A stretch of DNA of 64,000 bases from Tengunoibacter tsumagoiensis (GCF_003967535.1 NZ_BIFR01000001.1:673493-737492); one strand, 5' to 3'; shown: positions 26,364 through 35,946, numbered from the stretch's first letter. Translations and numbers: made by a program. The notes: generated from the sequence alone by a model not told the origin.

Positions 26364-27311
26364 TTAGCGTAGATTCTTGCGGTACGCAAGAAAATGATGC
26401 AACAGTTCAAAGCCAATATCTCGATAGTTAGCGATCGTCTGCTCATCATCACCCCAGGATTGCAATGCCACTGCATGCTGACCTTGAGAGCGGAGCCAGT
26501 GCATAGCAGTCAGCAATAATGGAAGATGCACATGTTTATCGCGATGCTCTGGTACCACGCCAGGGGCATCAAGGATATCAATTAAACGATGTGGCGGACA
26601 GTTCTCGGCTGTGTTAAACGCCGCTCGACAGAGACCCACAACAGATCCATCGGGAGCAAAGCTCAGAAAGAGGCCTGTGGGATCAAACAGTGGAAGCCAC
26701 CTGGCAACTGATTCTTCAGCATCCTCGGGATCATTCTCAATATGCCCCCATTTATCGGCATAGCTACGCAGTGAGACATCCACAAGAGTAGGAAAATGTC
26801 GTAGCGAGGCATAGTTCTGTACAGTATAGCCCTCCGGCCAGATCACTTCTGGCAACTCAATCTCGATTGGAGCATGAAGCAGCCAGGCATCACCAACCCG
26901 CCAGAAACCGTGTTGATTGAGAAAGGCATTGGCCCCTTCGTTATGAGCATTAGCATTGACAGTTACATGTTTAGCTTCCATCTCGCGTGCACAGAGCAGA
27001 ACGCGATCCATCAGCATCTGCCCCAATTGTTGACGTCGCCAACGGGGATGAATAGTCACATAGATTGCACAACGATCAGTGCTCTGTGGAAAGACGGAGG
27101 CAAAGCCTAATAGCTGTTGCTCTTGCGGATGCTCAATCACAAAACAGGTCTGCTCTGGCTGATAACCCGGCCAGTTTAATTGAGCCTGGACCGCAGCCTC
27201 GGAGATATCTTCACCATCATGATCATATTCTTCAACCTCATGAAGCAAACGAACTAGTGGTTTAAAATCTGTTAGAGCTTTATACGCACGAACGACAAAC
27301 GGACTTCCCAT
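26364..27311 (-). CDS. Tandem GNAT-fold acetyltransferase
   Basis: 315 aa from ATG 27311 (GAGGA eight bases upstream). Two GNAT units are visible. The first has VTIHPRWRRQQLGQMLMDRVLLCAREM, a good acetyl-CoA loop (RxxQLG). The second (after about residue 160) has GVVPEHRDKHVHLPLLLTAMHWLRSQGQ, a more degenerate loop. Mycothiol-synthase-like proteins share this doubled plan, but so do several antibiotic acetyltransferases. Substrate unknown. Confidence 0.82.
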   Translation of the reverse strand: MGSPFVVRAYKALTDFKPLVRLLHEVEEYDHDGEDISEAAVQAQLNWPGYQPEQTCFVIEHPQEQQLLGFASVFPQSTDRCAIYVTIHPRWRRQQLGQMLMDRVLLCAREMEAKHVTVNANAHNEGANAFLNQHGFWRVGDAWLLHAPIEIELPEVIWPEGYTVQNYASLRHFPTLVDVSLRSYADKWGHIENDPEDAEESVARWLPLFDPTGLFLSFAPDGSVVGLCRAAFNTAENCPPHRLIDILDAPGVVPEHRDKHVHLPLLLTAMHWLRSQGQHAVALQSWGDDEQTIANYRDIGFELLHHFLAYRKNLR

Positions 27312-27461
27312 TAGCAAGATCCTCACATAAACGTAGCTTCCTGCCAGGCAATGCGATGCAAAGGCAGCGATGAACTCTTTTTTACTGCTGCAAGAAGGGT
27401 AGATACCATTTCATGCTTTGTATTATAGCGTATAAATGACGACTTTGGATTCCAGGCTAGA

Positions 27462-27477
27462 TGTTTCACGTGAAACC
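27462..27477. promoter_or_regulatory. parS: parS-like site
   Basis: TGTTTCACGTGAAACC, one outer mismatch. Part of a close pair upstream of the GNAT gene. Confidence 0.7.
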
Positions 27478-27480
27478 CGG

Positions 27481-27512
27481 GGAGAAAAAGTTTCACGTGA
27501 AACTTTTTCTCC
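27481..27512. repeat. parS: Perfect 32-bp palindrome centred on a parS-like site
   Basis: The central 16 bp (27489-27504) read AGTTTCACGTGAAACT. Eight flanking bases on each side (GGAGAAAA / TTTTCTCC) complete the palindrome. As RNA it would form a hairpin, and a T run forms part of the right arm. Confidence 0.75.
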
Positions 27513-27664
27513 GTTGACTGTGTTATCCAGGTTCTGGTATGATAAAAGTACACTATCATTTTTACAAGATTAGAGGTGCCCCGATTGGTACCATCATCCG
27601 CCACAGCTACTACACTGGCTGAGATGGCGCTTTACAGAAAAACGTTTCCAAGTTTTGTTTCCCC

Positions 27665-28130
27665 ATTTCCCGTTTCCCATTGAGCTATGGAGGGCCTCAC
27701 ATCTCAGAGTGGCAACAGTGGAAAGAGACAAGCAACTTTCCCTACTTAAAAGTGCAAGATGTATGTTTTTATTCGTAATATAACAAGACAAGTAGGGCTG
27801 GTTGCTTGTCTCCTGCCGAAACGTCCCATTCCGCCATGACAGCCCCTCCATAACATCATTTCCCGTTTCCCATTGAGCTATGGAGGGGCTCACACCTCAG
27901 AGTGGCAACAGCGGAAAGAGACAAGCGACTTTCCCTACTTTACAATATTTTATATTTGAAATAGAGAGCAATATAACAAGACAAGTAGGGCAGGTCGCTT
28001 GTCTCCTGCCGAAACATCCCATTCCGCCATGCCAGCCCCACCATAGCATCATTTCCCGTTTCCCATTGAGCTATGGAGGGGCTCACACAGCGGAAAGGCT
28101 GCAGAGGAAGAGACAAGCGACTTTCCCTTG
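27665..28130. repeat. Tandem array of a 193-bp repeat (two full copies and a truncated third)
   Basis: Units begin at GCTATGGAGG at 27684, 27877 and 28070, an exact period of 193 bp. Each is preceded by ATTTCCCGTTTCCCATTGA. Each full unit is itself an inverted repeat: GCTATGGAGGGGCT near the left end pairs with AGCCCC(A/T)CCATA at the right end. Nested inside, AGACAAGCGAC...CCCTACTT pairs with AAGTAGGGC...GTCGCTTGTCT. The centre (about 50-60 bp, AT-rich) differs between copies while the arms are kept. The third copy lacks its right half. No protein-coding case was found. Confidence 0.85.
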
Positions 28131-28220
28131 CTTGCAACAGGTTTTCATCTAGAGTGAAAAGGCTGGCTCACGCGCAAGCAATCATCTTAATGTAATTGCT
28201 GCCCTGGGGCCATATTTTTG

Positions 28221-28916
28221 CTAGGAAAGCGCGACCTTTCCTGGTGCAAGAAGCAGATTAGAGAGAGCTTCAACATCTGTAACAATATGTGTGGGATTGG
28301 CAGCCTGCAACTCTTCTAGCGGGCCATAGCCATGCAAAATAGCGATTGAATCAATAAGATTTCCATGAGCCCCGATAATATCGTGTTTACGATCGCCAAT
28401 CATCACTATGGGCTCATCTGTATCATCAGAAATAAGGGAAAGCGCATGCGCAATAACTTCAGTTTTGTCCACTCGCGTTCCATCCATATTGCTTCCCACA
28501 ACGTGGGTAAAGTACTGATCCAGATCAAAATGAGTGAGAATCTGCTCGGCAAAGGGCGTTGGTTTGGAGGTTGCCACCAGCAGAAGCTTGCCCTCATCTT
28601 TGAGAGCCTGGAGCAAAGTGGGGATGCCTGGAAAGACTGCATTATCAAAGATGCCCCGGTCGGCAAAATATTCGCGATAATACGTAACCCCTAGCTCCGC
28701 CTGCTCATCAGTCATATGATAGAACAACTTCAATGATTCAGTGAGTGGTGGACCAATGAAAGGGACAAGTGCCTCTAGATCGGGTTCAATGATGCCCATT
28801 TTTGCTAACGCATATTGAACTGACCTGGTGATGCCAGATTTTGGGTCCGTTAAGGTTCCATCAAGATCAAATAGGATGGTCTGATAGTTAGAGGGCACTA
28901 CAGAAAGAGCGTTCAT
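28221..28916 (-). CDS. HAD-family hydrolase, phosphoglycolate-phosphatase-like
   Basis: 231 aa from ATG 28916 (AAGGA upstream). HAD motifs are in order: FDLDGTLTD (nucleophile Asp and acid Asp), VATSKP (motif II), the Lys of VDKTEV (motif III) and MIGDRKHDIIGA (motif IV). A helical C1 cap lies between motifs I and II. It should dephosphorylate a small metabolite; the Gph/PpaX subgroup is nearest. An upstream start at 28976 adds a leader unlike the family. Confidence 0.9.
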   Translation of the reverse strand: MNALSVVPSNYQTILFDLDGTLTDPKSGITRSVQYALAKMGIIEPDLEALVPFIGPPLTESLKLFYHMTDEQAELGVTYYREYFADRGIFDNAVFPGIPTLLQALKDEGKLLLVATSKPTPFAEQILTHFDLDQYFTHVVGSNMDGTRVDKTEVIAHALSLISDDTDEPIVMIGDRKHDIIGAHGNLIDSIAILHGYGPLEELQAANPTHIVTDVEALSNLLLAPGKVALS

Positions 28917-29049
28917 GCAGTCAAAAATCCTTTCGAAATCCAGCCATATGAGGCATAGAGAAGAGTGGAGTATCAATAATCTTGAGAGGTCATATCCCAG
29001 GAGTTAAACGCTGGCACAATCCATTCCATTATAAGTTCTGCTGTCAAAA

Positions 29050-29065
29050 TGTTCCACGTGAAACA
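29050..29065. promoter_or_regulatory. parS: parS-like site
   Basis: TGTTCCACGTGAAACA. Forms an inverted pair with the site at 29082. Confidence 0.75.
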
Positions 29066-29081
29066 TCTCCCAGGATTATGA

Positions 29082-29097
29082 TGTTTCACGTGGAACG
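29082..29097. promoter_or_regulatory. parS: parS-like site
   Basis: TGTTTCACGTGGAACG, one outer mismatch. With the left site it makes a hairpin of about 19-bp arms in the 28917-29235 gap, which otherwise shows nothing. Confidence 0.7.
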
Positions 29098-29235
29098 TTT
29101 TAGCCTCTGGCTTTGCGAGTGGAAGTACAGATCTGGAGTGACCTTCTCTCACGCCCTTTGTTCTACTTACGTTCAATCGCTCTTTTTTCTCTTCTCCTCA
29201 GTACATCCACCAGAAGAGAGACCCTGACATCGCCT

Positions 29236-30216
29236 TTATTTGTGATTATCGTTGACCATCTGCTGAAGAGTGACAAACTGGAAACCACGGGCCTGAAGTT
29301 GCTCAATGATTGCAGGGAGAGCGGCAACAGTCCTTGAACGATCTCCCCCACCATCGTGCAACAGAATAATTGAACCATTGTGGGTGGCGCTGACGATTCG
29401 ATATGTGATAGTGGCCGGTGATGGCAATTCCCAATCACGTGCATCAACGTTCCATTGGACTGTAGTTAACCCTAATTGATTGGCAATCTTCAATACACGA
29501 GCGTCAAATGCACCATAAGGTGGTCGAAAAAAGGTTGGACGCTTTCCAAGCGTCCGCTGAAGCGTATCACCCGTCAGGTTGAGCTGATAGAGCATATCGT
29601 CAGTTGAAAGAGTCGGCATATTCGGATGAGCCCAGGTATGATTTCCTACCAGGTGCCCCTCTGCATCTTCACGCTGCGCAAGATCAGGAAATGAGGCCAC
29701 ATGCGATCCCATATCAAAGAAAGTAGCCTTCACATGATACTGCTTCAGAATATCCAGAATCTGTCCCGTATAGGGAGGATTAGGGCCATCATCAAAGGTT
29801 AAAGCGACCTCTGGCAGCCTCAGGTTTCCATTATAGAAAAAACGATCATTTGCCTGAAGAACTGCTATCTGTTGCGATACATAGATTGGCAGTGGATTGA
29901 TCGGGTCTGGTCCAGGTTGTGGCACAAAAGGCGTTGGCGTTGGTGTTGGTGTTGGTGGAATCGGTGTTGGCGTTGGTGTTGGTGGAATCGGTGTTGGCGT
30001 CGGCGTGGCAGTCGGGGTAACAATTACCTGTCTAACATTTAAATTGTGGTCTATCGGACTCTGAAACTGATCATAACGCTGACAGGATAGTAAGACAGAA
30101 CTTGCTAATGTAAGGATAACGCCTGCTGTAAGCAATACATGTTTACTAGAACATGCTTTGTATCTTTCTTTACCATTGAAGATAGATCGCCCCTTTACGA
30201 ATGTACGTCTTGTCAC
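29236..30216 (-). CDS. Lipoprotein polysaccharide deacetylase (NodB domain)
   Basis: 326 aa starting at GTG 30216 with GGAGGG upstream. The N-terminus has a hydrophobic stretch ending in a lipobox-like VLLSC, then a Pro/Thr linker with repeated PTPTP and IPPTPTP units (about 65-95). The NodB catalytic domain follows: TFDDGP (metal and base Asp), HTWAHP (metal His pair), RPPYGAFD and HDGGGDRS. It should remove acetyl groups from surface glycans or peptidoglycan outside the cell. Confidence 0.93.
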   Translation of the reverse strand: MTRRTFVKGRSIFNGKERYKACSSKHVLLTAGVILTLASSVLLSCQRYDQFQSPIDHNLNVRQVIVTPTATPTPTPIPPTPTPTPIPPTPTPTPTPFVPQPGPDPINPLPIYVSQQIAVLQANDRFFYNGNLRLPEVALTFDDGPNPPYTGQILDILKQYHVKATFFDMGSHVASFPDLAQREDAEGHLVGNHTWAHPNMPTLSTDDMLYQLNLTGDTLQRTLGKRPTFFRPPYGAFDARVLKIANQLGLTTVQWNVDARDWELPSPATITYRIVSATHNGSIILLHDGGGDRSRTVAALPAIIEQLQARGFQFVTLQQMVNDNHK

Positions 30217-30425
30217 AGATTCCCTCCTGCCAGAGTAGAATGGCTATAGATTCCTTATTATCGATATAAACTACGAGAGAAATGGCTATCTTATGAGCAT
30301 TCATCTGCATTTTATAGATCAGCTTGTATTTCTACTCTAACACACCGCAAAAGAATTGCACAGGTCTTTATAATAGAATTGACAAGGTTTAACAGAAATA
30401 TTACAGTTGTTTAAGATAGCCAGCT

Positions 30426-31172
30426 TTAGCGCATAATCTCTCCTCCATTGACCAGGATAACCTGACCAGTAATAAATGAGGCTGCGGGCGAACTTAAGAA
30501 AAGAGCAGTTCCAAGAATATCTTCTGGGGTCCCCCAGCGCTTCAATGGAATCCCCTGTACGGCTGCCTGTCTGGAAGATTTGGACAGACTCTGCGCCCAT
30601 TCATTTTCAATGCGCCCGGGAGCAATACAATTAACTCTCACGTTGGGAGCAAATTCGGCGGCCAGACAACGTGTAAGAGACATGATGGCCCCTTTACTAA
30701 TGGCATACATCTGATTAGGAAAGCCTGCTGCTCCATCAAGGGCTCGATCCCAGCCTGTGGTGAGAATACAACCACCTTCTCTCATATAGGGCTGAGCCTC
30801 ACGACAACAGCGCCAGGTTCCCATAATATCGACCCCAATCATACGCTCAAAAATCTCAATCTCACTCATCCCCTGCGTCTCAGATGAATTGGCGCTGGCT
30901 CCAGCATTATTGATCCAGACATCAAATGCCCCCAGCTGATCGTGTGCCACCTGTACAAAGCGAGCAACCTCCTCTGGCTGGCGTAGATCGGCCTGAGCCA
31001 TAAAAGCCTGTCCGCCCTGCTGCCGAATCTGCGCCACAACTTCTGCCGCACCTTTCTGGGTGGACCCATAATGTACGAGCACCGTTGCCCCCTGTTCGGC
31101 AAAACCAAGAGCCAGCCTGCGCCCAATACTTCGTCCACCGCCAGTAATCACGACATTTTTCCCTTGCAGCAT
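30426..31172 (-). CDS. Short-chain dehydrogenase/reductase
   Basis: 248 aa from ATG 31172 (GAGG nine bases ahead; a GTG at 31187 is possible). Classical SDR motifs: TGGGRSIGR for the cofactor, NNAG, the catalytic YAISK (Tyr-x3-Lys), and NCIAPGRIENEW after it. It oxidises or reduces a carbonyl or alcohol with NAD(P). It resembles the FabG-like group, but no pathway partner adjoins. Confidence 0.9.
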   Translation of the reverse strand: MLQGKNVVITGGGRSIGRRLALGFAEQGATVLVHYGSTQKGAAEVVAQIRQQGGQAFMAQADLRQPEEVARFVQVAHDQLGAFDVWINNAGASANSSETQGMSEIEIFERMIGVDIMGTWRCCREAQPYMREGGCILTTGWDRALDGAAGFPNQMYAISKGAIMSLTRCLAAEFAPNVRVNCIAPGRIENEWAQSLSKSSRQAAVQGIPLKRWGTPEDILGTALFLSSPAASFITGQVILVNGGEIMR

Positions 31173-31206
31173 ACAATAATGCCTCACTTCCCGCTAAAAT
31201 GATAGA

Positions 31207-31222
31207 CGTTTCACGTGAAACA
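31207..31222. promoter_or_regulatory. parS: parS-like site
   Basis: CGTTTCACGTGAAACA, about 35 bp upstream of the SDR start in the divergent gap. Confidence 0.75.
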
Positions 31223-31444
31223 TTATAGCGCAACGATCAATGAGCGTATATGAGATAGCAGCTAAAGGGTTTCAAGACCCCTATCCTGCTATAGAATAAA
31301 AAAATGTGTCCTCTACTCTCCTGACAAAGTGAACCATTGTGAAACAGTTAACAGTATTTTACGTATTTTTTATCTATAATTTTGAGAGATGCATCATAGA
31401 CAGATCTCGCATAACTTTTATAAAAAAAAGAGATGCATCCAGTT

Positions 31445-32842
31445 ATGGAGAAACGATTGAAAAAATCTATTGATCCGTTACCAATGCTACTTATATCACT
31501 TCTGCTCTGTCTTATCTTCTCTAGCTGTGGGACAAATAATCAGACAGCAGCACTGCCAAAAGTAACCAGCACACCAGCAGCCACTCCAACACCATCGATC
31601 TCTCCGACATCAGCAGCCTCTTCAGTACAATCAGCTTCCCCGACATCAGCAGCCTCTCCAGTACAATCAGCTTCCCCGACAATCAATACATATGCTTTTA
31701 TTCATAATTCGCAGGTCTGGATTGCAGTGAATGGAGCCCAGCCTGTACAAGCAACTCATCTAGGGCAAGCGGTAAGCACTCGTGCTAAATTCTTTTGGGG
31801 TCCTCTCTACTGGTTCAACGATAACCGCGATCTGGCTTTTACATTGGATATTATCGATGGTCCAATGGGTGGAACTTCTTGCGGGCCGTTAGCGTATGGA
31901 AACGATAAAGCTCTCTTTATACTGGATACAGCGACCATGCAATTAACACAGGTCCATGTCCCGGGGGATCTCACACAGGGAGTGAGTGGCTCGCCATATA
32001 CGGGCCACTGGATGTTCTTTTTCCCAGAAGATAACACACATCTGCTTGCCTGGCACTCCCATATCTCATATCAAGGGGAAAGCTCCCAGGGTGGACTTTA
32101 TCGTTATGACATTACCAGCCAGCAGAGTACTCTGATCATTCCCACAGATGCACTATCTGGTCTGAACCATGGCAAAAATGAAACGTGGCTGGATATGCGC
32201 TATGCGAATAACAATCTTTTCTATGAGACAGTCACACCGCAAGATGCCGAGGGCAATGGACATTTTGTAATCTATCAGCATTCGGTCAGCCAACCATCTT
32301 CTCCCGATAATCAAGTGCTGGATCTAGGGGCTGAGCGTTTATGTGGTCCCAACATGACTCCGGGCCCGAGAGGGCAATTTCAACTCCCCGGTTGGGATAT
32401 AGCGCCGGATGGAAAATCCATAGTCGCTCAGATGCTCACTGGCAGCGATATGCTCAATCCTGTAGGAAAAGTTCAGCTTATTGATCTTCAAACCCATCAG
32501 GCTAACAATCTTTTCACAACTCTCTCAGCAGACATTCTGAACCAGGATGTCCAACTTTTCTGGTCCCCTGATAGCAAGCAGATCGTCCTGGGACAGGATG
32601 CCTATGCTCATGGACCTGGCATCTACAGTCTGAACGTTACGCAGCCAGATCAACTCCAAAACTATCATGTTCATGCACCTGCAAGCGCGGCAGGACCGAT
32701 CGATGTGGCCTGGTATGCCAATAGTCAGACCTTTGCTCTTGTATTCAACGGCAATGTCTACGAATTCACATCTGGAAAGTCCGAGGGGCACATCATTCTT
32801 ACTAACAATGATTTTGACTTCACCCCGAGTTCACATGCTTAA
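31445..32842 (+). CDS. Secreted lipoprotein with TolB-like beta-propeller character
   Basis: 465 aa from ATG 31445 (an ATG at 31433 is an alternative). The signal peptide ends in the lipobox IFSSC. A Ser/Ala/Pro linker holds a duplicated SPTSAAS-VQSA unit. The main part has repeated blade-like stretches (LFWSPDSKQIVLGQD, WDIAPDGKSIVAQML, DVAWYANSQTFALVFNG), as in TolB/YncE-type propellers. No catalytic motif is seen. It probably binds a partner outside the membrane. Confidence 0.78.
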   Translation: MEKRLKKSIDPLPMLLISLLLCLIFSSCGTNNQTAALPKVTSTPAATPTPSISPTSAASSVQSASPTSAASPVQSASPTINTYAFIHNSQVWIAVNGAQPVQATHLGQAVSTRAKFFWGPLYWFNDNRDLAFTLDIIDGPMGGTSCGPLAYGNDKALFILDTATMQLTQVHVPGDLTQGVSGSPYTGHWMFFFPEDNTHLLAWHSHISYQGESSQGGLYRYDITSQQSTLIIPTDALSGLNHGKNETWLDMRYANNNLFYETVTPQDAEGNGHFVIYQHSVSQPSSPDNQVLDLGAERLCGPNMTPGPRGQFQLPGWDIAPDGKSIVAQMLTGSDMLNPVGKVQLIDLQTHQANNLFTTLSADILNQDVQLFWSPDSKQIVLGQDAYAHGPGIYSLNVTQPDQLQNYHVHAPASAAGPIDVAWYANSQTFALVFNGNVYEFTSGKSEGHIILTNNDFDFTPSSHA

Positions 32843-32851
32843 AGCTGCTAT

Positions 32852-32867
32852 TGTTTCACGTGAAACA
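32852..32867. promoter_or_regulatory. parS: parS-like site
   Basis: TGTTTCACGTGAAACA, a perfect palindrome 9 bp after the lipoprotein stop. Confidence 0.8.
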
Positions 32868-32963
32868 TCTTTGCAATGGTCGTATAAAGCTGGCTATTAA
32901 ACGTCCGAGCAAGAAAGAATAGAAAGGTATCCAGCCTTATTGACCGGTGGTAATAACAATGTC

Positions 32964-33022
32964 AGGGCATGCCAGTTCTCTTAGTAAGCACAGAGAATTG
33001 GCATGCCCTCGCTCATTTTTTT
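32964..33022 (+). terminator. Terminator
   Basis: AGGGCATGCCAGTTCTCT pairs with AGAGAATTGGCATGCCCT (one G-T pair), followed by a T run at 33016-33022. It serves the lipoprotein gene 120 bp upstream. The rest of the gap to 33171 shows nothing else. Confidence 0.8.
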
Positions 33023-33171
33023 CTCTATTTTCAAGTCGTAGAATGCTCTACAAGCCTGCAGCTCAACTGTAGACAATGGGGGGTGGGTCTTCTATAATGA
33101 ATGCTATCTATTCCTAATCCTCTTCACAGGCGAATTGGGAGATACTTTGCTAGATTTGAGGTTACTCACCT

Positions 33172-34248
33172 ATGACCATTATGCCACAGCCACATTCCTT
33201 TACGTATCCACCAAAGTTACGCCCTGGGAACAAAGTAGCTATTCTCTCACCTTCTTTGGGTTTGCCTGAAGTCTTCCCAGCAGTTTTTGAACAGGGTCTT
33301 CAGCGCTTACGAGAGTTCTTTCAGTTAGAGCCAGTTGAGTATCCTACCACTCGTCAACTGCACTCACCTCCACAGGATCGAGCACGCGATCTGCATGCAG
33401 CCTTCGTTGATCCTGAGATTAAAGCGATCATTGCTTCGATTGGTGGCGACGACCAGATCAAAGTCCTCAAATATCTCGACCCAGAACTTATTAAGGCCCA
33501 TCCGAAGGTGTTCCTGGGGTATAGTGACAACACCAATCTACACAATTTTCTCTGGAATCTTGGCCTTGTCTCCTATCATGGCGGCACCATTATGGTTGAG
33601 TTTGGACGCTGCGGAGAAATGCACCCCACAACGCTAGAATCCCTCAAGTATGCATTGTTTGAGCGTGGAGCATATCAGATCCGACCAGCCTCTGTCTATA
33701 CCGACGAAAGCCTGGACTGGAATAACATTCTTAGCTTGAGCCAACATCCCACGATGTTCCCTGCCCCAGGCTGGATCTGGCACAATGCAGACAAACACAT
33801 CGAGGGGACGCTCTGGGGTGGCAACCTGGAAATTCTGGATTGGAATTTGCGGGCCAATAGGTATATACAGCCGGTTGAGACGTATGCAGGCACGATTTTC
33901 TACTTTGAAACGTCTGAGGAGATGCCTTCAGCTACTGAGGTCTACCGTATCCTGATGTGCATGGGTGAGCGCGGCCTCCTCCAACAGTTTGCTGCCGTTC
34001 TCATTGGGCGCCCCAAAGCCTGGTCGTTTGCACACCCACATACAGCAGCCGAGAAAGCAACCTTTACGCGTGAATGGACTGAGGCAGTCATCAAGGCGCT
34101 CAGTGAGTATCACCCGGATGTCCTGGCCGTCTTCAACCTGGATATTGGACACACCGATCCTCAATTTGTGCTGCCCAACGGCGGTCAGGTCAGAATTGAT
34201 GGCTTCCAGAAAAAGATCTCTGTGATCTATGAAAAGATTGACGTTTAG
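33172..34248 (+). CDS. S66-family peptidase (LD-carboxypeptidase / MccF-like)
   Basis: 358 aa. The Ser nucleophile elbow GYSDNT lies near residue 122. The later Glu (YFETSEE) and His (LDIGHTDP) complete the Ser-His-Glu triad of the S66 family. The N-terminal RPGNKVAILSPSLGLP and IIASIGGDDQIKVLKYLD also fit. Members cut murein tetrapeptides or inactivate microcin C-type antibiotics. The MccF-like branch is favoured because of length and the YHGG segment, but this is not proven. Confidence 0.9.
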   Translation: MTIMPQPHSFTYPPKLRPGNKVAILSPSLGLPEVFPAVFEQGLQRLREFFQLEPVEYPTTRQLHSPPQDRARDLHAAFVDPEIKAIIASIGGDDQIKVLKYLDPELIKAHPKVFLGYSDNTNLHNFLWNLGLVSYHGGTIMVEFGRCGEMHPTTLESLKYALFERGAYQIRPASVYTDESLDWNNILSLSQHPTMFPAPGWIWHNADKHIEGTLWGGNLEILDWNLRANRYIQPVETYAGTIFYFETSEEMPSATEVYRILMCMGERGLLQQFAAVLIGRPKAWSFAHPHTAAEKATFTREWTEAVIKALSEYHPDVLAVFNLDIGHTDPQFVLPNGGQVRIDGFQKKISVIYEKIDV

Positions 34249-34315
34249 ATAAACGATGAACACAGTTAGATAGCATGCCCACTTTCTACCTCCCTTTCCA
34301 AGTGCTGTAACGTTA

Positions 34316-34331
34316 TGTTTCACGTGAAACA
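34316..34331. promoter_or_regulatory. parS: parS-like site
   Basis: TGTTTCACGTGAAACA, a perfect palindrome between the peptidase and aminotransferase genes. Confidence 0.8.
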
Positions 34332-34434
34332 TGATAGTATTCACTATGAGAGTATGCTACACTGATGAAGTCAGAGGCCATCAATCAGGCCAGACAGTGC
34401 TCCTTCCACAAAGAACTAAAGGGGTAAGGAGCGC

Positions 34435-35910
34435 ATGTACCAGGAAGGAGCATCTCACCTCGTGAACTCACATACTACTAATGAAGCAGCAATTCTCTCA
34501 ACAACATCCTTCGAGGAGCAGCGTGCACTTCTCCGCCAACTCCGTACAGCGATCCTGCAACGCTTTCGCCCTCTCCTCAACTCAGGTGCAGGCCCCATTC
34601 GTATGATGGCCCGTGTGGTCGAAGAGCTGAAACAGGAATGTTATTCCTATCATATTGCAGAAGAGATCATCCAGGAAGAGATCGTTAATCGCACTATTGG
34701 CGATATTAATCTACGCCTGATCACTGAGTGTGAGGGTGAAGCCGGGAGTTCAACCGACTATCGCATGCTGGCCGATGAGCTGGGCCTGGCTCTTCCTGGC
34801 GAAGATCTGGCAGGCTATACAGCCACTGGTGAGACGTATCAATGGCTACGAGCCCAGATGATGGAGTACGAACGACTGCTACTTGCAAACAAATTTGATC
34901 TACGCGTCTATGATATTTATGCGGTTGGCAATCCTATTATGCGCGAATGGCTGGCTCAGGAGATGCAAAAATGGGGCTACCCGGTTACCTCGAAGAATAT
35001 CCAGATGAGCCTGGGCGCAATGGATGGTATCGATCGAGCACTCCGTGGCCTGGCCTATCGCTATCGCGTTGAAAACAAAAGTAGCTTTGCAATGCTCTGT
35101 CCCGAGCCTGGCTTTGGCGTTCCTGAATGGCAGGCCAGCACCTATGGCTATCGCATTGAACGTCTCCCTACCCTGGCTGAACATCACTTTAAGCTCTCCG
35201 CCGATCAGCTTGATCAGGTTCTTCAACAGCAAGAAGATATCAGCCTGCTTTATTTTACGATTACGAATAATCCTACTGCCTTTGCTTATACACCTGAAGA
35301 GATCAGAGCCATCAATGGTGTTCTGAATCGCTATCGCGCTCAGGGCCGCGAGATCTTTGTCCTTGCCGATCTGGCGTATATTGGTACAGGCAAACCTGAG
35401 GAAGATTATGAGCGAATGGCGGCCTTCAACGAACCAGAGACCTTAAAGCAGACGATCTTTGTCAGTAGCTTCTCTAAAAACTATACACTTACAGGAGAGC
35501 GCTTCGGCTGGGTCACCAGCGGAGATCCTGAGATTGCAGCGGCTATATCGGTTAGCTGGAGTAATGGCGTTGCTTCTCTCCCCGGCGAGTGGCAGCTACG
35601 CTTTATGGCTTACTATCAGCTCTTCCAGGCCCGGCCCTGGCTAGCCGATAAATTGCGCAGCTTCTATCGTCTGCGCCGTACCCGCTTTATTGCACAGTTG
35701 CACCGCATCAACGCAGAGCAGTCTCTCTTTGAAGAGATCTATGTTGATGACGATGCGACGGTCTATAACTGGAGTAAGCTCAAAGCAGGTGAAGATGCCT
35801 TCTCGCTTTTTGAGAAGACTGGCATTGCTGGCGTCCCCGGTTCGGGCTTTGGCTATACCGACGAATACATCCGCTTTTCCATCGGCGTGATCCCTATCGC
35901 TCAGCGCTAA
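34435..35910 (+). CDS. PLP-dependent aminotransferase, class I/II
   Basis: 491 aa. The PLP-binding Lys is in VSSFSKNYTLTGERFGW near residue 347. The phosphate/ring region is represented by SLGAMDGIDRALRGLAYRY and TNNPTAFAYTPEEI. The first ~100 residues form a helical extension not present in standard AspC-like enzymes. The amino donor and acceptor cannot be read. The gene's last 45 bp and the following parS pair are duplicated at 38161-38264. Confidence 0.85.
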   Translation: MYQEGASHLVNSHTTNEAAILSTTSFEEQRALLRQLRTAILQRFRPLLNSGAGPIRMMARVVEELKQECYSYHIAEEIIQEEIVNRTIGDINLRLITECEGEAGSSTDYRMLADELGLALPGEDLAGYTATGETYQWLRAQMMEYERLLLANKFDLRVYDIYAVGNPIMREWLAQEMQKWGYPVTSKNIQMSLGAMDGIDRALRGLAYRYRVENKSSFAMLCPEPGFGVPEWQASTYGYRIERLPTLAEHHFKLSADQLDQVLQQQEDISLLYFTITNNPTAFAYTPEEIRAINGVLNRYRAQGREIFVLADLAYIGTGKPEEDYERMAAFNEPETLKQTIFVSSFSKNYTLTGERFGWVTSGDPEIAAAISVSWSNGVASLPGEWQLRFMAYYQLFQARPWLADKLRSFYRLRRTRFIAQLHRINAEQSLFEEIYVDDDATVYNWSKLKAGEDAFSLFEKTGIAGVPGSGFGYTDEYIRFSIGVIPIAQR

Positions 35911-35914
35911 AAAA

Positions 35915-35930
35915 TGTTTCACGTGGAACA
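35915..35930. promoter_or_regulatory. parS: parS-like site
   Basis: TGTTTCACGTGGAACA, starting 5 bp after the aminotransferase stop. Confidence 0.75.
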
Positions 35931-35946
35931 TACAAACCTGATCTGA

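Noticed and set aside
27594..28152. Open frames of 65-99 residues on both strands, and a CRISPR-like look
   Set aside because: The frames follow the 193-bp repeat and carry no ribosome site. The repeat is too long and self-complementary to be a CRISPR, and there are no short identical repeats with unique spacers.
31599..31680. Duplicated Ser/Ala/Pro-coding unit, considered as a mobile or regulatory repeat
   Set aside because: It is an in-frame duplication within a lipoprotein linker, a common feature of such spacers.
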